From: Acanthococcus lagerstroemiae
Taxonomy: Eukaryota > Arthropoda > Insecta > Hemiptera > Eriococcidae
Length of the DNA: 64,000 bases
Direction: 5' to 3'
Assembly: GCA_031841125.1 (NCBI GenBank)
Contig: CM063109.1
Span: 3,696,321 to 3,760,320, forward strand
The notes beneath the pieces were generated by a model. The model made no database searches. It had not been told where the DNA came from and saw only the letters and a program-made list of their open reading frames with translations. Both the position numbers and the translations under genes were made by a program. Positions 23,580 to 34,839 of this stretch are shown one piece after another (position 1 is the first letter of the stretch; the number at the start of each line of letters is the position of its first letter).

Positions 23580-23620
23580 CCGAGTTTAGTCCAGTTACCC
23601 GTTTTTTAACCGAGTTTAGT
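23580..23620 (-). repeat. inverted copies of the GGACTAAACT core
   Basis: CCGAGTTTAGTCC and CCGAGTTTAGTC lie 30 bp apart. They are the reverse complement of the repeat core at 23950-24086, placing the two arrays in inverted orientation about 330 bp apart, directly beside the 5' end of LINE-B. Confidence 0.6.
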
Positions 23621-23681
23621 CTCTCGTAGTTGTGTAAGTCTGTTAGCCTTATCCAGAAGATCGGCTTACCCAGTCTTCCAA

Positions 23682-23790
23682 AAATAAAATTTTGTAGGGA
23701 CCGTCATATCAGCCGGTTGCATCGTCATGAAAAATAGAGAATTTTGGAGGGAACGTCATATCAAGTGTCGCATCGTCATGAAAAAATAGG
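23682..23790 (+). repeat. tandem duplication, about 55-bp unit, two copies
   Basis: Both units contain AATTTTG(T/G)AGGGA, CGTCATATCA and CGTCATGAAAAA in the same order. A run of 14 G follows shortly after at 23809-23822. Confidence 0.65.
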
Positions 23791-23949
23791 AAAAAAAGCA
23801 CGTTCAGCGGGGGGGGGGGGGGATTGATGGAAATACGTTTTAAATATTCCAGGACGCGTCAGCTCTCCTTTACCTCTCGTGAAACAGACTGTATAGTATG
23901 TAGATGAAAGAATAGCCTACTACCTACTTGAAGGTGCCTATAAAGTTAC

Positions 23950-24086
23950 GGGACTAAACTGGACTATTTGCCCGGACTAAACTGGACCACTTGCGTGGAC
24001 TAAACTCGGCTATTTGTGTGGACTAAACTCAGAATCACTCCCGGATTAATCTCGGCTACGACATTGCCTTTTCGGGACTAAATTCG
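23950..24086 (+). repeat. minisatellite, 23-bp period, core GGACTAAACT
   Basis: Cores start at 23951, 23974, 23997, 24020 and 24043 (degenerate GGATTAATCT), exactly 23 bp apart, with a sixth at 24075 after a 32-bp step. The spacer often reads TATTTG or CACTTG. Confidence 0.8.
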
Positions 24087-24230
24087 AATGCAGTCTACTG
24101 CATCGCGTCTTGAACACACTTTTTACTTTCTTCACCGTAAGTGAAAATAGGGAGGGGCTTGCCCTCCCTCCAAAAATTTGAAAATTACACATGGGTGACG
24201 GAAGGGGTGGAGTTATACTGTACGAAGAGG

Positions 24231-24250
24231 CGAGTGGAGCGAGCGAAAAA
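24231..24250 (+). repeat. dispersed word GCGAGTGGAnCGAGCGAAAA, copy 2
   Basis: Nineteen of 20 bases match positions 6531-6550. Both copies are followed by A-rich then T-rich sequence. Confidence 0.45.
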
Positions 24251-24705
24251 ATGTTTAATTTTTGTTTTTTCTTCCACTTTTGGAAAAGCTACGTGAACTC
24301 GTATTTGTTACTCTCTCCGTATAGTCTTGCGAAATGAAGTACTCACAATCAGGAGGGCTTACCTTAATAACTTTTATCTTTAGTTTACCTGCAGAGTGAA
24401 ACATTTTGAGCTACACATCTGCAAAATTCGCTCAGCTAGTTGACATTTTCTGAGTTCTGCGTTCCATGCTCATTGGTTATGGCTTAGGTGAACACCCCTG
24501 ATAATATTAAGTAAATACGTTCAGTTCTTGAAAGTTTCTGATGCATTTATATGCCGATTCTGAAGCAAAAGGTAAACCGAAATTTGATTGATCTGATTTT
24601 CATCCTATCAAGCTAAATTTGACGTTCGTAACAGCGAACACTGTTCTCTTTATGGTGTAAGAGGTCGAGAGTATGTACATCAGTGGCGACCACACCAAAT
24701 GAGTT

Positions 24706-25078
24706 GTGTTCGTTTAGACACAAATATTGAGACTTTTTAACACCGAGTGTTACACCAAGCAATTTTAGCCGTTCGATTGGTTCTGTGAAGAATTCCGGTG
24801 TTCAGTGTTTTCTGTTTTATTCACCAGTAGGGTAACACTGGTGTTAACACCGGTGTTAAAAATTTTAACCCTGCTCCCGGAGTAGGGTTGAGTTTGGTGT
24901 CGTTTGGTGTCACGGTGGGTTTTTGTGGTGTTGGTTGAATGTTTATGTTTTGTTCGATTTAATCACTACAAACCCAACACTTTTGTGTACACGTGACGTC
25001 ATTTCAGTGTTACACCGAGTTAACCTAAGTGTTACCCCGATTTAACCCTAGCCCAATGCTGTGAAGCTAAACGAACAC
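24706..25078. mobile_element. inverted-repeat element, 373 bp, with GTGTTAACACC words
   Basis: GTGTTCGTTTAG at 24706-24717 and its exact complement CTAAACGAACAC at 25067-25078 form 12-bp terminal inverted repeats. The interior has repeated, often palindromic words: AACACCGAGTGTTACACC, GGTGTTAACACCGGTGTTAA, GTGTTACACCGAGTTAACC. No coding capacity is seen. No target duplication was found, so the superfamily is not assigned. Confidence 0.6.
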
Positions 25079-27125
25079 GGCTATGGTGAAACGTATTCGA
25101 GTAACCACGACTACTACTTTCAGTTATCTGCGAATGAAAGAAACGAATGTCAATATTATCCTTCGGTATTGCAAAACCCAGTGGCACACATTTTTCGCGC
25201 ACTGCACCCCGGGTACATGCAACGGTAACGCGATTATTACGAACTCTATCGTAGCATCGTAAATAAGACGAATCGGGATAAAACAGCGAAAACTAAAGGA
25301 ACGATAGCCAATAAAACATTGCGATGACCGGTACCTGCACCCGTAGTTCTTCGTATTTATTTCACCGACGACTGCAGATGCGATAAAAATGGACTAAGGG
25401 AAACCGAATACCGAGGAAGGGTACCATTAAGCTTCGTAATTAATGCGAAGCCATTTTTCACCGAGTTGGTTATGTGCAATTGTAAACAGTTGAACGGTGA
25501 GGTGGTATGCGATGCTGTATATGTGTGTGTATGTGTAGGTATTATTGCTAGAAGGCGATTGCCTCGGATCGCCAGTTTCTCCGACACTCATCAAAATGTC
25601 TTCGCCGTTCGAAAAACCCGAAAGCATCAAATCAGTCTCAGAATCTGTGCAAAGTCTGTACTTCAGTCGACGTTAGTTGAGGTAGATCAACTCGAGTCGA
25701 GGTTTTTCACTTAAAGCGCACTCGCCCCTCGCATTCGCGAGGAGTAAGGCGATATATGGTGCCATGTTTTTCGCTCATTAATCCGAGAAGGCCAGTAGGT
25801 GATAAAACAGGCGCGATACATTCCCCCAGTTTGAAAGTTCAGAAATGATATCGCCGAGTTAACGGTGTAAAGTTGCCGGATTAACGTCGTAAGATTGTTG
25901 ATACGAAAGTTTTCTCGAAACGAAAAGCTAGTCATCGGCGTGAAGAGGAAATTGATTAAACGAGAAATTGAAAAAGCATGATAGGCTTAATGACTCGACA
26001 CCTATATAATTTCGACTAAGACCCGCTGTGTTAAGCGTCTGGTTTCGATGCGACAGCTATGCGCTTCCCCTATTCTACTTTCCACTTTCGGGTTGAAGTT
26101 TCGAGAAAGATGGGCAAAAAAAGCGCGCGCGCGCCATTAACGAAGACGAGAAAAAACTTTTTAATAGATCTAGTCTTCCGGTTCTTATTCAAGCAATCTT
26201 CTCCTTTTTTTTTTTTTGCTTCGTTTGAATCATTCGAATTGCGAATTTAGAATCAAAAGCGCGACAGTCGACAACCGGGCCCGTTTCAGCGAACCCAATT
26301 TCGTGCCGATGATGGGTGTATCGGCTGCGACCGAGCGAACTGAAAGGCTTACCATTCGAACTAATCTTGTGCCGGAAATAGGCGTTTGTCGCCAGCCAGC
26401 CCGAGAAGTAGACCCGTACCTACGTATTCCAAATTGAGAGAGCGATTTTAATTGCATTTCTCCCCGTTGCCGAAAATCCCTTGGAAGTTGAACAGACGAG
26501 ACTACACCCTATTCGAGCGGGAGTGATTTATCGAAACCATCTTTTAGTCGAATCGAGTTGGTAAAATAGCCGCGGTAGTTTTGGGATTATTTTGCATGAA
26601 AAATGGATATATTTTGTACGCCTATGTCGAACACGAACGCCGATTTTTCAAATTTTTGAATTCGAGTAGGTGGGCACTTTGTCTAATGGCATTAGCGTCC
26701 CCCGTTATTATTCTTCGGTTTATTCGCGTTCATTCGTCCTTCGTGCATAAAGTTCGCGCGAAAAGCGGAAATAAATTGGCTCGAGTAATTCTTCAACTTA
26801 GGATCTGCCTGAATTTATATCCTGGTCGTTATTTCGGCCTTTGGAAGAAGGTAGCAGGGACGACATCTGGGAGAAGCTATTCGTCGGTGTCTGCAGCCGT
26901 GTCGGAGAACTAAATGCAGGACCGTAGCCACGGGCCGGCAATCGTGGTTCTGGCAAAGTTCTGCTTGGAATTTTAAAATTATTGAGCACTCTTTCCCCTC
27001 CCGTCGAAAAAAATAAGTGAGCGTGACTTGCGAGATAAAATGAGAACAGTGAGTCGTGGAAACAGGAGGATACCATCAAAAATAGGGCGGCCTCGTGCTC
27101 TTGAGAGACCCGAAACAAATAATTC
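25079..27125. other. intergenic, CpG-rich stretch without a recognised gene
   Basis: About 25080-26900 has many TCG/CGA trinucleotides and few obvious repeats, including a CGCGCGCGC run near 26125-26135. Frames on both strands are short and unrecognised. This could be unique regulatory or intronic sequence, but nothing specific is seen. Confidence 0.35.
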
Positions 27126-27265
27126 TGGGGTTTATTCTTTCCACTAAGGAAGACCACAATTTCATTTTTCCAGAAATGCGTCGAGGATACGTCATTTTTT
27201 GTGGGGAAAATAGTAAGAATCTTCTTTTCCCCAAATATGTCGAGAATACGTTGTTTTTCAGCGGG
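27126..27265 (+). repeat. imperfect tandem duplication, about 60-bp unit
   Basis: TTTTTCCAGAAATGCGTCGAG (27165-27185), GATACGTCATTTTTTGTGGG and, 60 bp later, CCCCAAATATGTCGAGAATACG and TTGTTTTTCAGCGGG show the same order. The 162-codon minus-strand frame crossing this region is not called because it is largely built from this repeat. Confidence 0.5.
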
Positions 27266-27409
27266 CTCCCGCGGTTGCGGTACCAAGTAGTTACCCTCCC
27301 TTTATGCGTATCTGGTTGAAGAAAGGAATATTAAGATGTTAGTGAGATCTATTTAAATGGTTAGTTAGTTCTCTGTCCATGTTCTTTGAAACTATACATG
27401 TATAAGATT

Positions 27410-28470
27410 CTGCAGAGCTCATTAAGACTCATTAAAACTGATTAGGACATGATGTTTAAACATGTTACCTATAAGTTCCGAAAAAAAGCGATCTAAGACT
27501 TTTAAAATACATTAAAGTTCATTAGGGCTGACTATCAAGACTTCTTCAGACTCGTAAGACTCTGATTGGATTACTGGACCTGTTCACACACGTCGCTCTC
27601 TAGACGCGATAAGACTGATCAAATTCGTGTTAAAATTTTGTATCACTGGCTTGCTCCATGAGAAATGTTGAATTCATATCGTAATAAACGAAAACGAAAC
27701 CATTTTTTTAAAGATGTAATTTGCCTCCTAATCTAGATCGAAAGTGTACATGTGAGACATATTTTTGAACTCGAATGAAATGTAAACTTACTGAAGTAAT
27801 ATTTTCATTCCCTCTACTTGATGGTTTGTTACTGAATCATCAATTCGTAGACTACTGGATGCAAACCTTAAATAGTTACGTAGTTTTGCTACAGAAGAAA
27901 AAGAAAATTTCATATTAAGGGCATTACTGGCAAAATTTAAATTGATAAACAAGACATTTAAAAAAAAAAAAATCATTGAAAGCAGCATTAATACAATGTT
28001 TTATTCGAGGCAGCATGAAATTACCTTTCCAATGATACCAGATCTCATTTTAGGGAAATTGGACTTGCCTTCAAACCGCACTGACCCCGACGTAAATGTT
28101 CCGTTGGAATATTTTGCTAAAAATTATTCGACTCGGAAAAGATTTTTCGAAATGTTTAAAATTCTGTCGGGATTTGTTAGCATAAGTCATCAAACTACAC
28201 AGTAAGACTGCGTTGAGACTTAGGTATATTTGCTAGCTAAGACTGATTACATAAAAAAAAATACTGTTCAAGATAATCTAAGACTCGTGTGAGCTTTATT
28301 ATAGTTTTTAATCCAAACTTTTTGCACTTTTGCAAGACTGTTTAAGGATCGTTAGTCGTTAAGAATGATGAAGGCTCGCCGAGACTGACTAAAATTTCCA
28401 AGACCTCTGTGTCATACCGTATTCGAATTCTGTTGAAATTTATTTGAACTAATAAAAACCCTGCCAGACT
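27410..28470 (+). repeat. field of AAGACT/GATTA words
   Basis: The word AAGACT and near variants (AGACTCATTAAAACTGATTAG, AAGACTCGT, AAGACTGATTAC, GAGACTGACTAAAAT) recur irregularly, interrupted by unrelated sequence. The same word in reverse complement (AGTCTT) fills 42870-43270. No exact period is visible, so it is either a decayed tandem repeat or biased low-complexity sequence. Confidence 0.4.
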
Positions 28471-28724
28471 CTGAATGACTTTATGGAGAGAAGGCGTAGT
28501 ATGATCATGTGCGTACTTTCTAACGCTTTTTTTTACGACTCATTAAAAAGTACGCTGTGTAATAAATGTTGGACCTCTTTTAGTGCCAGTGAATTTGACC
28601 ACATTTTTCTGGACTTATTCTTCGCGCTGATTCCAAATCGTTGTCGGATTTTTCGTCATGTCCCCGGTTTTCCGGTAATGGTATCTGAAGCGGTCAAAAA
28701 TGTTATTTTTGTCGTATTTTCTGG

Positions 28725-29130
28725 TCCAGGTTTGAACCTTATACATTTTTTTTTTTAGAAAAAACAAAAATGGGAACTTGTGCTGAACTAGTTTTTTATG
28801 TGGATTTCGAATTTGGCCTTTGAATTTAAACACAGGCCGATTTTGTGACAAAATAGGCCCATTTTCATACTTCGACGTCATTGAACAAAGTAATTTGTTT
28901 CCACTAAATGGCCTTTGAAAAACTAAGTCCCAAAATTTAAACCTTACGAAATCGAACATGAAACTGTCGTTTCTAGATAGGATTTTTACGCAGACTCCGA
29001 ATTTGGCTTTGAAATTTCTGTACATGATTTTTCTTACCCTCAAGCTGTGCTCCAAAAAGCCGAAAAGACCGAAATTCAAACCTTACAAAACCGCAATTAC
29101 CGATATAAAAAACTGTAGTTTCTCGGTGTA
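28725..29130 (+). repeat. strongly diverged tandem repeat
   Basis: Three occurrences of (A/G)TT(T/C)(A/G)AACCTTA at about 28732, 28939 and 29074, and two of TTTTTA(T/C)G followed by CGAATTTGGC near 28794 and 28984, occur in the same order. Frames here (for example 28615-29079, -) are by-products of the repeat. Confidence 0.4.
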
Positions 29131-30560
29131 ATAAAGTTATTCTGGCCCAAAAAAGCCTTTTATCCTAATTTAATGGCCAGATTCAAAATCTACACAAGAA
29201 ACTGGTCCCGAACAAGTTTTTATTTCACTTCTAAAAATTTCTAACGCTCAAAAAGAAACTCGAAAAACACAAAAATTAGCATTTTTAGCCACTCCGAAAG
29301 CCATTTGCAGAGAAACTGAGAGTGTATTGGAAAATTATGGAATAAATTTAAAAGCGACGTGAAAAATACTTCTTTTTTTTTGTTTTTTGTAGTTTTCCCG
29401 ATGGATGGATGGAGAAAAACAGATTGTTGGTTGTTTTTTCTAAATCGTTTTTTTCTTTGATCAAATACCAAATAATGGAAGAATCTCAGCCCTTGGCTCC
29501 TGGAGCCGAACTCTTTTGACTCCAATTTATTTCAAAAGAGAAGTTGACAATTGATATATTCTATTCTTTGAGGAATCCGGTATGGGTGTATTAGTCAAAA
29601 GTAATGATTATGGAGCTGGCTAAATCGAATGTCAAAAAGGCCGTAAGTCTCGCTAGTGCAGCTGTAAGATGCAGATCATGATAGGCTGTTCGGTTCAGTT
29701 TCTAGGATAGCCTGTTACAGGTGTGCACTCACGGGAAAGGAGTAGAACTGTGGGAGTTATATAGCCTCATTCCGGAAGGAAGTTTTTACCCTAATTTTTC
29801 CTAGATATTATTTTTCAAAACTGCCAAAATTTTTCTTTTGTTTTTCAGTCTCTTAGTTCTCGCCAGGAAATATTTCTCGGTGCATTCCTACTAGGCAGAT
29901 ACTTAATTACTACATTTTCATAAAGAGAAGAGCGTTGGAAAAAATTCATCAACGTATCAATAAATCACTTTAAAAAATACTCGCGGTACAATAATTTATG
30001 TGTGTGTATGTTGTCTGTCTCGAAAATTCTTCGAACGATCAAATGAGCGTCAATTTTGGTATTTTGCTGCTTCATTTCTCTTGACCAGGTCGATTGAGAA
30101 CGAGTTTTGGGAGAATTCCAGTCCTTTAGTCTCAGAATTCCTGAAATCCAGTCCTCAAGATTGAATGTAATTTGGCGTTACATGAAGTGCGAAATTAGCA
30201 ATTAAACGAAGCCGTGTCATTACCTCTTGTACTGGCAAGGAAGAAGCGCGATATTAATGATGCTGTAAAAGCAATTCGTATCGGAAGCGAACTTTCATTA
30301 CCAGTAGGGATGACAGCGTAGGTGGCATCGAGCAGGTCGTTGGGTTCGTGAAACTCGTACAGAAACCTAATCCAGGCCGATATGACGAGGGGGGTTGATG
30401 GTAAATCTGCTAAGTACTATTAAGCCTATTATTATATAGCCGAAAATGCTCGCGCCTACGTTCGGCTTCAATTAATTTTATTTCAACGCGGCCTGGCTGT
30501 TTATTTTTCTCTCCCGGAATCTGCCCGGAGATTACGTGTACGACGACAGTCGTTTCTCGG
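29131..30560. other. upstream flank of the transporter exon, nothing specific
   Basis: AT-rich until about 30220, then increasingly CpG-rich toward the transporter exon. No other gene was recognised. Confidence 0.35.
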
Positions 30561-30564
30561 GGAG

Positions 30565-30573
30565 TATATAAAT
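30565..30573 (+). promoter_or_regulatory. TATA-like box, candidate promoter of the transporter gene
   Basis: GAGTATATAAATTCG is a good TATA match. Transcription would start around 30590-30600, leaving a leader of roughly 590 bp if unspliced. The leader would contain an upstream frame at 30807-31010 (67 codons). No strong initiator is evident, so the assignment rests on the TATA match and on position upstream of the exon. Confidence 0.35.
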
Positions 30574-31185
30574 TCGATTTCGACGTAGAAGCCAAAAAAA
30601 CGCCGCGGTCGTTTCGCCGTCGATTCGTTTTATATTTTTTTCGATCGTTTGTGAACAGGTTTTAGAGATCCTGTGTTCTGTTAGTTTCGCGAATCTCGGG
30701 CATTAATTAAGATCGGAGTGAAGTGCGGTGCGGTGTCGTAAAAGGGATGCGCGGCCGGCCAACGACGGTGGAATAACCGTCGTCGAGTCTTGGTGTCTTT
30801 CAAATAATGAAGTTTCGCGAACATACCGACGACTACGTAAAGTGTTATTCGTATTTCGGAAAAAAGCCAAAACGCTGCTCGGGTAAGACCGCAACTGCGA
30901 CGACTACGAGAATAATAACATCGGCAACGAGAAAGGCGAACCGCCATAAAATGGAAGCGCCGCTGCCTTCGCAGAGTAAGATGGAAAGAACATGGCCGAA
31001 ACGACGATAAAATGGATTCGTGCAGAAAGAAACGAAAATACGCGTTCGGGAACAGTAAAATGAAGCGAAATTTCTGCTTTTTCAGCTAATCGAGCTGAAG
31101 AAGAGCGAGAAAAAGAAAAATTAAAGACGGAGTGGAAAAAACGGGGCGAAGGAGTGAAAAAATAATTCGCGAGAACGCGAAATTA

Positions 31186-31444
31186 ATGGCTACGGATGAT
31201 TTCGACTCCGGATTAGCGACATGCTCCGAATTGCCCAGCTGCAGCAGCGAGATCGTATGTCCGGTGAAGAAAATACCTCCACCGACGCTGAAACAACATT
31301 ACTATCCGGAGGGCGGATGGGGTTGGTTTATCATCTTCATAGCCGTCGTCGTGCATGTATTAAATCACGGCCTGCAATACGGCTCCGGAGTCCTATTGCC
31401 GTTTATACTGAAACAGTTTGCTACCTCGACGTATACAACTGCAG
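31186..31444 (+). CDS. first coding exon of a monocarboxylate-transporter-like protein (SLC16/MCT)
   Basis: This exon encodes an N terminus of 86 codons plus one base. The first ATG in frame (ATGGCTACGGATGAT) is chosen; the frame extends a further 18 codons upstream without an ATG. After about 38 polar residues comes YPEGGWGWFIIFIAVVVHVL, which contains the [D/E]GG[W/F][G/A]W signature at the start of transmembrane helix 1 of SLC16 transporters, followed by NHGLQYGSGVLLPFILKQF, the usual helix 1 / loop region. The exon ends at GCAG|GTAACT, a good splice donor giving a phase-1 intron; translation past it soon reaches a stop. SLC16 proteins are 12-helix plasma-membrane carriers, usually moving lactate, pyruvate or related monocarboxylates with protons. 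Substrate cannot be inferred here. No later exon was recognised in the window, so the gene is partial. Confidence 0.85.
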
Positions 31445-32993
31445 GTAACTTTTATAACCTCTTTACCTTTGTCGCTCTACGACATCTTACACACTTAGGT
31501 ACACCTACAGTCGATATAAATTTGGTGTTGAACGGCGTGTTTGCGTGTGATTAAACAACTATGATGGAATATGTAACCCCCCCCCCCCACTTCAAGTGTC
31601 CTGTCTTCTTAGTTGAAAAAACTTAGGTTTCACGACCGCTGCCAAGATATAGCAGGTCGCCCCTTTTCCTAGTAAGCTGAAGATGCTTCTAGCAAGTTTA
31701 TCTTGTTGGGGGAGGAGGTATGTCGTTTAAAACGTGGAAAATTTCTGCGGAAACCAAGAAAAAGAAAAAGTTTTCACTTTTTCAATCTTATCGTCTGGCT
31801 ACTAACATTTATAAAATGTCGACTTTCATACAACTATGACATCTTTCCCCTTCCCCCAATTGCTATATCCCTAGTTGCAGTTGGCAAATTGAAGCTTTAA
31901 TGGAACTGCGAAAACTGACTTTCAGATCCTTTCTTCCACATTCCAGTAACTTGGAAATGACTTCAAATTGGTATAATCGGGCCAGCTTGAAAACTTGGGG
32001 ACGGCTAGGGCGTATTAAAATGAAGGTTTCTCTGGTCACTGATTCTAGATAGTAAATACCTATATTTGTAGGTACCCTACGTTAGATCCAACACCAAACC
32101 GTAATTTTATTGGTCTGCAAAATTCAAATTTCATAAAAATGAATCAATGGCAAACTGTCAAACTCGTACTAAGGAGTTAGTTTGTCAGCCAAAACTATCG
32201 GCCTGTTTATTTAGTTTATCTGAATTTTGAGATTTTACTTCTAATATTGTTCTCAGTTGTCGTTTCCAAGTATGGACAGTGTCGATTTTATTTTACATTT
32301 TGAACAAGGAAAAGAATAATTCGATCTTCGTTTCCTTAGATTCTCCTTCACGCATAAGAAAGAGAAAATACATACGTATCTGCAAGGGCGGACCGAGACA
32401 TTCCTGTCGGCATTCGGAGAAGTGGTGGAAATAGGTTGAAAATTCCGACTCGGTTCAAAAAATTTCCATGCAAACTTCTTCTTCTGCTTCTGCTTCTTTG
32501 CACCGTGTTCATTGGTGGCCAACTATCATGTAACGGATGATCTGGTAATCGCCGGTCTCAACTGCTTTGCACAACCCACCGATATTTTGGATATCGGTCC
32601 GATTCATTGAAAATTTGCCTACGAATATTTGCCTGAGTAAATTAGCCATAGGTAAAAATTCGCCAGATGGGAAAATTTGCCTTCCGAAAATTCGATAAAG
32701 ATGAAAATTCACCCGGTAGACGATGAGCGAAGATGAGCGTGTTAGCACAAAAGATACCACGAGGGGGTAGACTTGAATGGTCTTCCAAGAAATGTATTCA
32801 TTCGTGTACCTGTACAGTCGTCATAAGTGTTAGCGTCAAAACGTTCCCGTTGACATGGAGATTAAATTGTCATTAAGACGAAATGTTGAGCCACTCCTTG
32901 AAGATACTCGACAACATCCGTTTCCTTTCGTACAGATCAACACGACTCTGTAGTCTCATGCAACTAATATTTCAGACTCAATGAATCATCGAT
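31445..32993. other. probable intron sequence
   Basis: It starts with the splice donor GTAACT. It holds a run of 12 C at 31577-31588. No further exon or repeat terminus was recognised. Confidence 0.4.
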
Positions 32994-33020
32994 AACACAC
33001 ACACACACACACACACACAC
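32994..33020 (+). repeat. (AC)n microsatellite
   Basis: Uninterrupted AC dinucleotide run of about 27 bp. Confidence 0.95.
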
Positions 33021-34158
33021 TTGAAGGATAAATTCACCCGAATTTTTTCGGCGCTGGCAAATTTTCACCTCTAGCATATTTTCGTCTCCGGCAAATTCTC
33101 GTTTTCGACGAATTTTCTCAGGCACACTTTCTCGGGCAAACTTTCCTCTGTCACCTTCCAGTCCACTCTGCCGAATGTTGCGTAGCCAAGAAATTGTTTT
33201 TCGGCCGACTCCCCTTTTTTCCTCCATTATGAGGCATAAGAGCCCACATTTTCCGGCTTGCAGAACGTGCCCTAGGTATCCAACTTTTTTATGTTTGATG
33301 CTCGTTAACAGGGAATTTTTCATGTCGTCGGCTTCTTGTATTACCCTTTCATTCCTGCATTTTTCTGTCCATGAAACTCACGGCATTCTTCGAACGATCC
33401 CCATTTCGAACACTTCCAGCCGGTTGGTCATTTCTGTCTTGAGGGTCCAAGTTTTTACTCCATAAAGGAGAACTGACTAGGCGTAGCACTTTACCATTCT
33501 GTATGTGAGTTCGAAACTTAGACATCAGTCGCTTAGTAGTTTATGGAATTCCTGATAACCATACCAACTAGAAAAAGAAGAAAAAAGAAAAATCTATGAA
33601 TTCACGATTTTCTTGTTTTCTTGATTTCTTGATTTGTCGACCACTAGTCCAATATGCCGACTAAATGTTAAGAGTTGCCAGAAAATGTCGAATCCGAAGA
33701 TTCGTGCGATGATGTTGGGAAATGGTGCTATCACACGCCCTCTCTCCGGTCCGCCACGCATATTGCTTTGAATAATGGTTGGTTTCCAGTCTGAATTTTC
33801 CTCCAGATATGGTTAGCAAAAACACAATTTTCATTTCAGCACATACTTTGAAAATGCGTCTTTATTGCCTTCTACAGCGAGCTGAAAGTGATCGATTCGC
33901 TTGATAGGTGCAAAATATTCCGAACCAGTAAAATGATAGCATTCTCTCGCTGATAGCCGGGATGACCCATTCTTATTTTGAAGATTATCAGCTATTCATT
34001 TTTATTTCGCTTCGCAGGCGACAATTTTCTTTTTCTCTTATTTATTCGTTGTGATAATTATTATTTCATTTCTCAAGAACACTCAAAAATATACATAGTA
34101 CATGCATAATGTTTCTAGAAAATATACGCCAATATAAACGAAATAGTATTTTACATAC
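33021..34158. other. probable intron or intergenic sequence, nothing specific
   Basis: The segment near 33630-33700 resembles 3640-3760. AAATTTTCNCC / CGGCAAATT words recur at 33040-33120. No gene was recognised. Confidence 0.3.
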
Positions 34159-34258
34159 CAAGAGTCAAAAGTGAGTGTTTACATGGCGAGGGAAAGTTTG
34201 CGAACGAGCGTAGCGAGTGAGGAATTCCCGAGTCATGTAAACTCACTTTTGGCTCTTG
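34159..34258. repeat. 100-bp inverted repeat (hairpin)
   Basis: The left arm 34159-34194 (CAAGAGTCAAAAGTGAG, then TTTACATG and CGAGGGAA) and right arm 34225-34258 (TTCCCGAGTCATG, then TAAACTCACTTTTGGCTCTTG) pair with a few mismatches. The roughly 30-base loop contains CGAACGAGCGTAGCGAGTGAG. It lies about 20 bp upstream of the element at 34278-34819. Confidence 0.75.
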
Positions 34259-34277
34259 TTGTGGAAGATATTGTTTA

Positions 34278-34819
34278 TACTACTTGATCAGAAGCGGCAA
34301 TGTTTTTCGTTGACGTGGTCTGTATTCTTTTTTAAATCTATTTATTTATTTAAATTATAGACAGGTGATTTTTGTGTGCATAATTAATTCAAAAATTTTA
34401 TTTGCTCAGTTAATTACTACAAAGTACAGTATCACAGTCTTGTCTTCAGTTTGTTCATGTGCACAAACAGCATACACAGGTAGTGACCAGCAAAAACGTA
34501 ACGGCGGTTAACAACAAACGGTAACAGCTGTACTACGTCGTGAATATTTAAATGCGTTCTTAAGTCGTTATCTCGTAATTTGCTCCATAGCCGAGTGGTT
34601 AGAGACGATCGCTGCATTTCAGTCAAATATTTCAATTGACGCGAGTTCGATTCCCCGATACGAAATTACTGGCCAGCAATTTTTTCATGTAAAAACGCTT
34701 TACGTTGAGGGACGTTTACTCTACATGCAGGTTTCGTTAGCACTCTATGCATGAATGATAGGCGCTTCTTGTCGTCCGTAAAACACCAATGTAAACATTG
34801 CCTTTCTGATCAAGTAGTA
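34278..34819. mobile_element. terminal-inverted-repeat element, 542 bp, with internal tRNA-like sequence
   Basis: TACTACTTGATCAGAA at 34278-34293 and TTCTGATCAAGTAGTA at 34804-34819 are exact complements; the match continues inward as GGCAATGTTT / AAACATTGCC with a 1-base offset. A TA dinucleotide flanks each end (34276-34277 and 34820-34821), compatible with a TA target duplication. No transposase frame is seen. Confidence 0.7.
34582..34657 (+). other. tRNA-like sequence (A and B box), probably a tRNA pseudogene or SINE head
   Basis: TAGCCGAGTGGTTAGAG resembles the D-arm/A-box of Leu/Ser-type tRNAs, and GAGTTCGATTCC is a good B box. The 5' GCTCCAT cannot pair with the expected 3' acceptor segment (CGATACG), so a working tRNA is unlikely. 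It sits inside the inverted-repeat element at 34278-34819. Confidence 0.5.
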
Positions 34820-34839
34820 TAAAAAAATATTTTTAATTA

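Noticed and set aside
24840..25050. Telomere-like TTAACC repeats
   Set aside because: The words are GTGTTAACACC palindromes inside an inverted-repeat element, not tandem TTAGG units.
26798..27286. 162-codon minus-strand open frame
   Set aside because: It runs through an imperfect 60-bp tandem repeat and shows no known domain; a plus-strand frame overlaps it.
34582..34657. Functional tRNA gene
   Set aside because: The A and B boxes are present but the acceptor stem does not pair; kept only as a tRNA-like sequence.
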